NCBI GenBank assembly: GCA_938049075.1
Contig: CALICZ010000097.1
Coordinates: 1 to 6,375 of the forward strand
DNA: 6,375 bases
Direction of reading: 5' to 3'
Source of the DNA: an uncultured Candidatus Saccharibacteria bacterium
GTDB taxonomy: Bacteria; Patescibacteriota; Saccharimonadia; Saccharimonadales; Saccharimonadaceae
The position numbers were made by a program, and so were the translations under genes. The notes beneath the pieces were generated by a model. That model was not told where the DNA came from, did not search any database, and was given only the letters and a program-made list of their open reading frames with translations. Below are positions 5,143 through 6,375 of this stretch, one piece after another; position 1 is the first letter of the stretch; each line of letters opens with the position of its first letter.

Positions 5143-5736
5143 ATGCATATAACTCGTCGTATTCAAGCGGTAAAGCTTCGTCATATTGGGGGACTGCTGG
5201 TAATTTTTCTCCTTGGTATGGCTGCGATGCGGCAGGCAGCTTGGTATGTGTCGCAGGTGTCTGGTGGTGCGGCAATCCTTGACCTTAACTTTGGCAACAA
5301 GACCGCCCACATCAATCATACATTAACTGCTCTGGGTGAGGCTGGTAGAAGTGCCTATTTGCATGTCTTTTTGCCAATCGACACCTGCTATGCAGCCATC
5401 TATGCGGTGTTTTATGCCTGCGCTTTGGCATTTTTTCTCGGGCGTCTCCCGTTGCGGCGGTGGAAGCTGGGCTCGGCTCGGTGGGTAATCTTACTTCCCG
5501 TGATGGCTGCTGTCTGTGACTGGTGGGAAAATATAGCTTTTGCGTTCGTGCTGAGCCAATTTCCGGTGCTTGCGAACCCAGCACTGGTGGCTAGTACAAC
5601 AGTAGCGACTAGGGCAAAATTCATACTAGTGTATCTATCGTTGCTACTTGTGTTAGGGTTTGTGGCGTACCATATAGCGCGGTGGGTTTCTACCCAATAC
5701 AGCTCCAGCAACAACGACAAATACCGCCACTCGTAG
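5143..5736 (+). CDS. Four-helix integral membrane protein, unnamed family
   Basis: A 197-residue protein with four hydrophobic segments at about 14-36, 74-98, 113-137 and 158-180, and basic residues at the N-terminus. Between helices 1 and 2 lies an outer loop with LDLNFG (46-51) and ALGEAGRSAYL (63-73). Helix 2 contains PIDTCYAAIYAVFY with D80. Helix 3 contains the polar CDWWEN (D126, E129, N130), followed by LSQFP. I recall this pattern (LDL.FG, then GE.GR..Y, D in helix 2, D..EN in helix 3) from a widespread family of uncharacterised bacterial membrane proteins. The buried acidic residues suggest a transport or binding role, but that is speculation. The start must be ATG 5143, since an in-frame TAG lies just upstream (5125-5127), and the -10 box immediately precedes it. 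The gene ends in TAG. No terminator is evident after it. Confidence 0.8.
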   Translation: MHITRRIQAVKLRHIGGLLVIFLLGMAAMRQAAWYVSQVSGGAAILDLNFGNKTAHINHTLTALGEAGRSAYLHVFLPIDTCYAAIYAVFYACALAFFLGRLPLRRWKLGSARWVILLPVMAAVCDWWENIAFAFVLSQFPVLANPALVASTTVATRAKFILVYLSLLLVLGFVAYHIARWVSTQYSSSNNDKYRHS

Positions 5737-5778
5737 CACGTAGCGAAATATTACTGCCGATCACCACTTGATTACCCC

Positions 5779-5808
5779 TTGTTACCATAAGCACAATAAT
5801 GCTATAAT
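5779..5808 (+). promoter_or_regulatory. Promoter of the exported repeat protein gene
   Basis: TTGTTA (5779-5784), an 18-bp spacer and the extended -10 TGCTATAAT (5800-5808). It is the most complete -35/-10 pair in the window. Initiation near 5815 gives a leader of about 47 nt. A TATAA...TTATA inverted repeat (5803-5807 and 5816-5820) spans the -10 and start point and could be an operator, though A/T-rich repeats arise easily here. Confidence 0.75.
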
Positions 5809-5826
5809 GCGAACGTTATATTAAGG

Positions 5827-5843
5827 TGTTGTGTTTCACAACA
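5827..5843 (+). other. Leader hairpin just before the SD
   Basis: TGTTGTG (5827-5833) and CACAACA (5837-5843) form a perfect 7-bp stem with a TTT loop in the 5' leader, ending 2 nt before the SD at 5846-5854. It could protect the mRNA 5' end or influence ribosome access. The A run behind it, not a T run, argues against a terminator. Confidence 0.5.
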
Positions 5844-5845
5844 AA

Positions 5846-5854
5846 AAAGGAGGG
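5846..5854 (+). promoter_or_regulatory. Strong Shine-Dalgarno site
   Basis: AAAGGAGGG lies 7 nt before ATG 5862. It is the strongest SD in the window, suggesting high expression of the exported protein. Confidence 0.88.
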
Positions 5855-5861
5855 TTATTGC

Positions 5862-6375
5862 ATGAGGGAACTCAGGCAAGCAAAACATAATAAATGGAGA
5901 GCACTGACTCGCGTGTCTCAGGCTGGGTGCCTGGTGGCAGTGGCCGCTGTGGTAGCATTGTTTGGCCAGCCCACACACGCTGCCCAAGACGTAGCTTGGA
6001 AAGAGCAAACTGGTTCTGGTGCAAAGAACTGGTCGACAATGGCTAGCTCGGCCGACGGCACCAAGCTTGTTGCAGCAGCGAATGCAGGGAGTATCTACAC
6101 TTCGGCTGACAGTGGTGTAACGTGGAAGGAGCAAACAGTGACTGGGCTTGCTGGCCCGCAGAAGTGGACAGCCGTTGCTAGCTCGGCTGACGGCACCAAG
6201 CTTGTTGCCGTCGCAAAAGACAAAACAATCTACACATCTTCTGACTCGGGTACTACCTGGACGATGCAGCCAAGCTCAGGCAGCCGCAAATGGCAAGCAG
6301 TCGCTAGCTCGGCTGACGGCAATAAATTAGCCGCAGTGTATGATTGGGGTGGCTATATCTATACGTCATCCAACG
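5862..6375 (+). CDS. Exported BNR/Ycf48-like repeat protein, 5' part
   Basis: The first 171 residues are visible and the frame runs off the window. The N-terminus is a Sec-type signal: basic region to R17, hydrophobic core about 18-34 (VSQAGCLVAVAAVVALF), and a likely cleavage after THA (residue 40) or the next Ala. C23 is not in a good lipobox, so a lipoprotein is unlikely. The mature part is built of repeats of about 42-45 residues: W-x3-ASSADG-x-KL-x-A, then IYTS-x-DSG-x-TW. Repeat Trp residues fall at 57, 102 and 144, and the strand-end Trp at 88 and 133. This is the pattern of BNR/sialidase-type and Ycf48-like beta-propeller repeats, with an Asp-box-like SADSGVTW. Such proteins bind ligands or partners at the surface; sialidase activity cannot be claimed from repeats alone. 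Several more repeats and perhaps a C-terminal anchor should follow. The gene has its own strong promoter and SD. Confidence 0.88.
   Translation, partial: MRELRQAKHNKWRALTRVSQAGCLVAVAAVVALFGQPTHAAQDVAWKEQTGSGAKNWSTMASSADGTKLVAAANAGSIYTSADSGVTWKEQTVTGLAGPQKWTAVASSADGTKLVAVAKDKTIYTSSDSGTTWTMQPSSGSRKWQAVASSADGNKLAAVYDWGGYIYTSSN
6042..6208 (+). repeat. Near-identical 32-bp DNA repeats inside the propeller gene
   Basis: Bases 6042-6073 and 6177-6208 agree at 31 of 32 positions, 135 bp apart; both encode ASSADGTKLVA. A third, more diverged copy begins at 6303, 126 bp further on, and shares its first 18 or so bases. Both distances are whole codons, so copies can be gained or lost in frame. The identity at the DNA level points to recent duplication or gene conversion between repeats. 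Confidence 0.8.

Noticed and set aside
5802..6134. Open frame of 110 codons on the - strand
   Set aside because: It is antisense to the promoter and first part of the repeat protein gene, and its protein shows no recognisable features.
6148..6330. Open frame of 60 codons on the + strand
   Set aside because: It overlaps the exported repeat protein in another frame; the other frame has promoter, SD, signal peptide and repeats.

Overview
The window looks like part of a small-genome Patescibacteria/CPR chromosome, most likely Candidatus Saccharibacteria (TM7). This is inferred, not proven. The grounds are the overall look of the proteins (a NYN protein with a CxxC element, an Imm-5-like immunity protein, a secreted SSADG/YTSxDSGxTW repeat protein), short single genes with their own promoters, and start codons sitting directly behind TATAAT boxes. 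All supported genes are on the + strand. UGA acts as an ordinary stop. I see no rRNA, tRNA, CRISPR array or insertion sequence.

Layout. 1-513 is the 3' part of a gene with an abortive-infection C-terminal (Abi_C/HEPN-like) domain, followed by a possible terminator. 630-1889 is a 419-residue protein I do not recognise, with a clear Shine-Dalgarno site. 2043-2522 is a Nudix hydrolase whose ATG lies 8 nt after a TATAAT box, followed by the best terminator of the window (2566-2600). 2616-3230 is a NYN/DUF88-type nuclease gene starting with GTG 8 nt after a TATAAT box; it carries two opposite one-base indels and is annotated as broken. 3391-3858 is a G+C-rich Imm-5-like immunity protein. 4104-5078 is an eight-helix CPBP (Abi) membrane protease homologue. 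5143-5736 is a four-helix membrane protein whose ATG lies 7 nt after a TATAAT box. 5862-6375 is the start of an exported BNR/Ycf48-like repeat protein that runs off the window.

Two start modes alternate. The genes at 630, 3391 and 5862 have strong SD sites; those at 5862 and (probably) 630 also show a clear leader behind a -10 box. The genes at 2043, 2616 and 5143 appear leaderless, with the start codon at the expected +1 position and no SD. The Nudix and CPBP genes share a nearly identical 21-bp upstream element (1996-2016 and 4022-4042) at the same distance from TATAAT. At the CPBP gene an in-frame AUA sits where the leaderless AUG would be, 12 codons before the likely ATG.

Functionally the genes do not form a pathway. 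Several belong to families seen in biological conflict (Abi_C, NYN nuclease, Imm-5, CPBP), so this reads as a loosely assembled accessory region of independently transcribed genes. The gaps at 3231-3390 and 3859-4103 hold regulatory sequence and a short tandem repeat but no recognisable gene.
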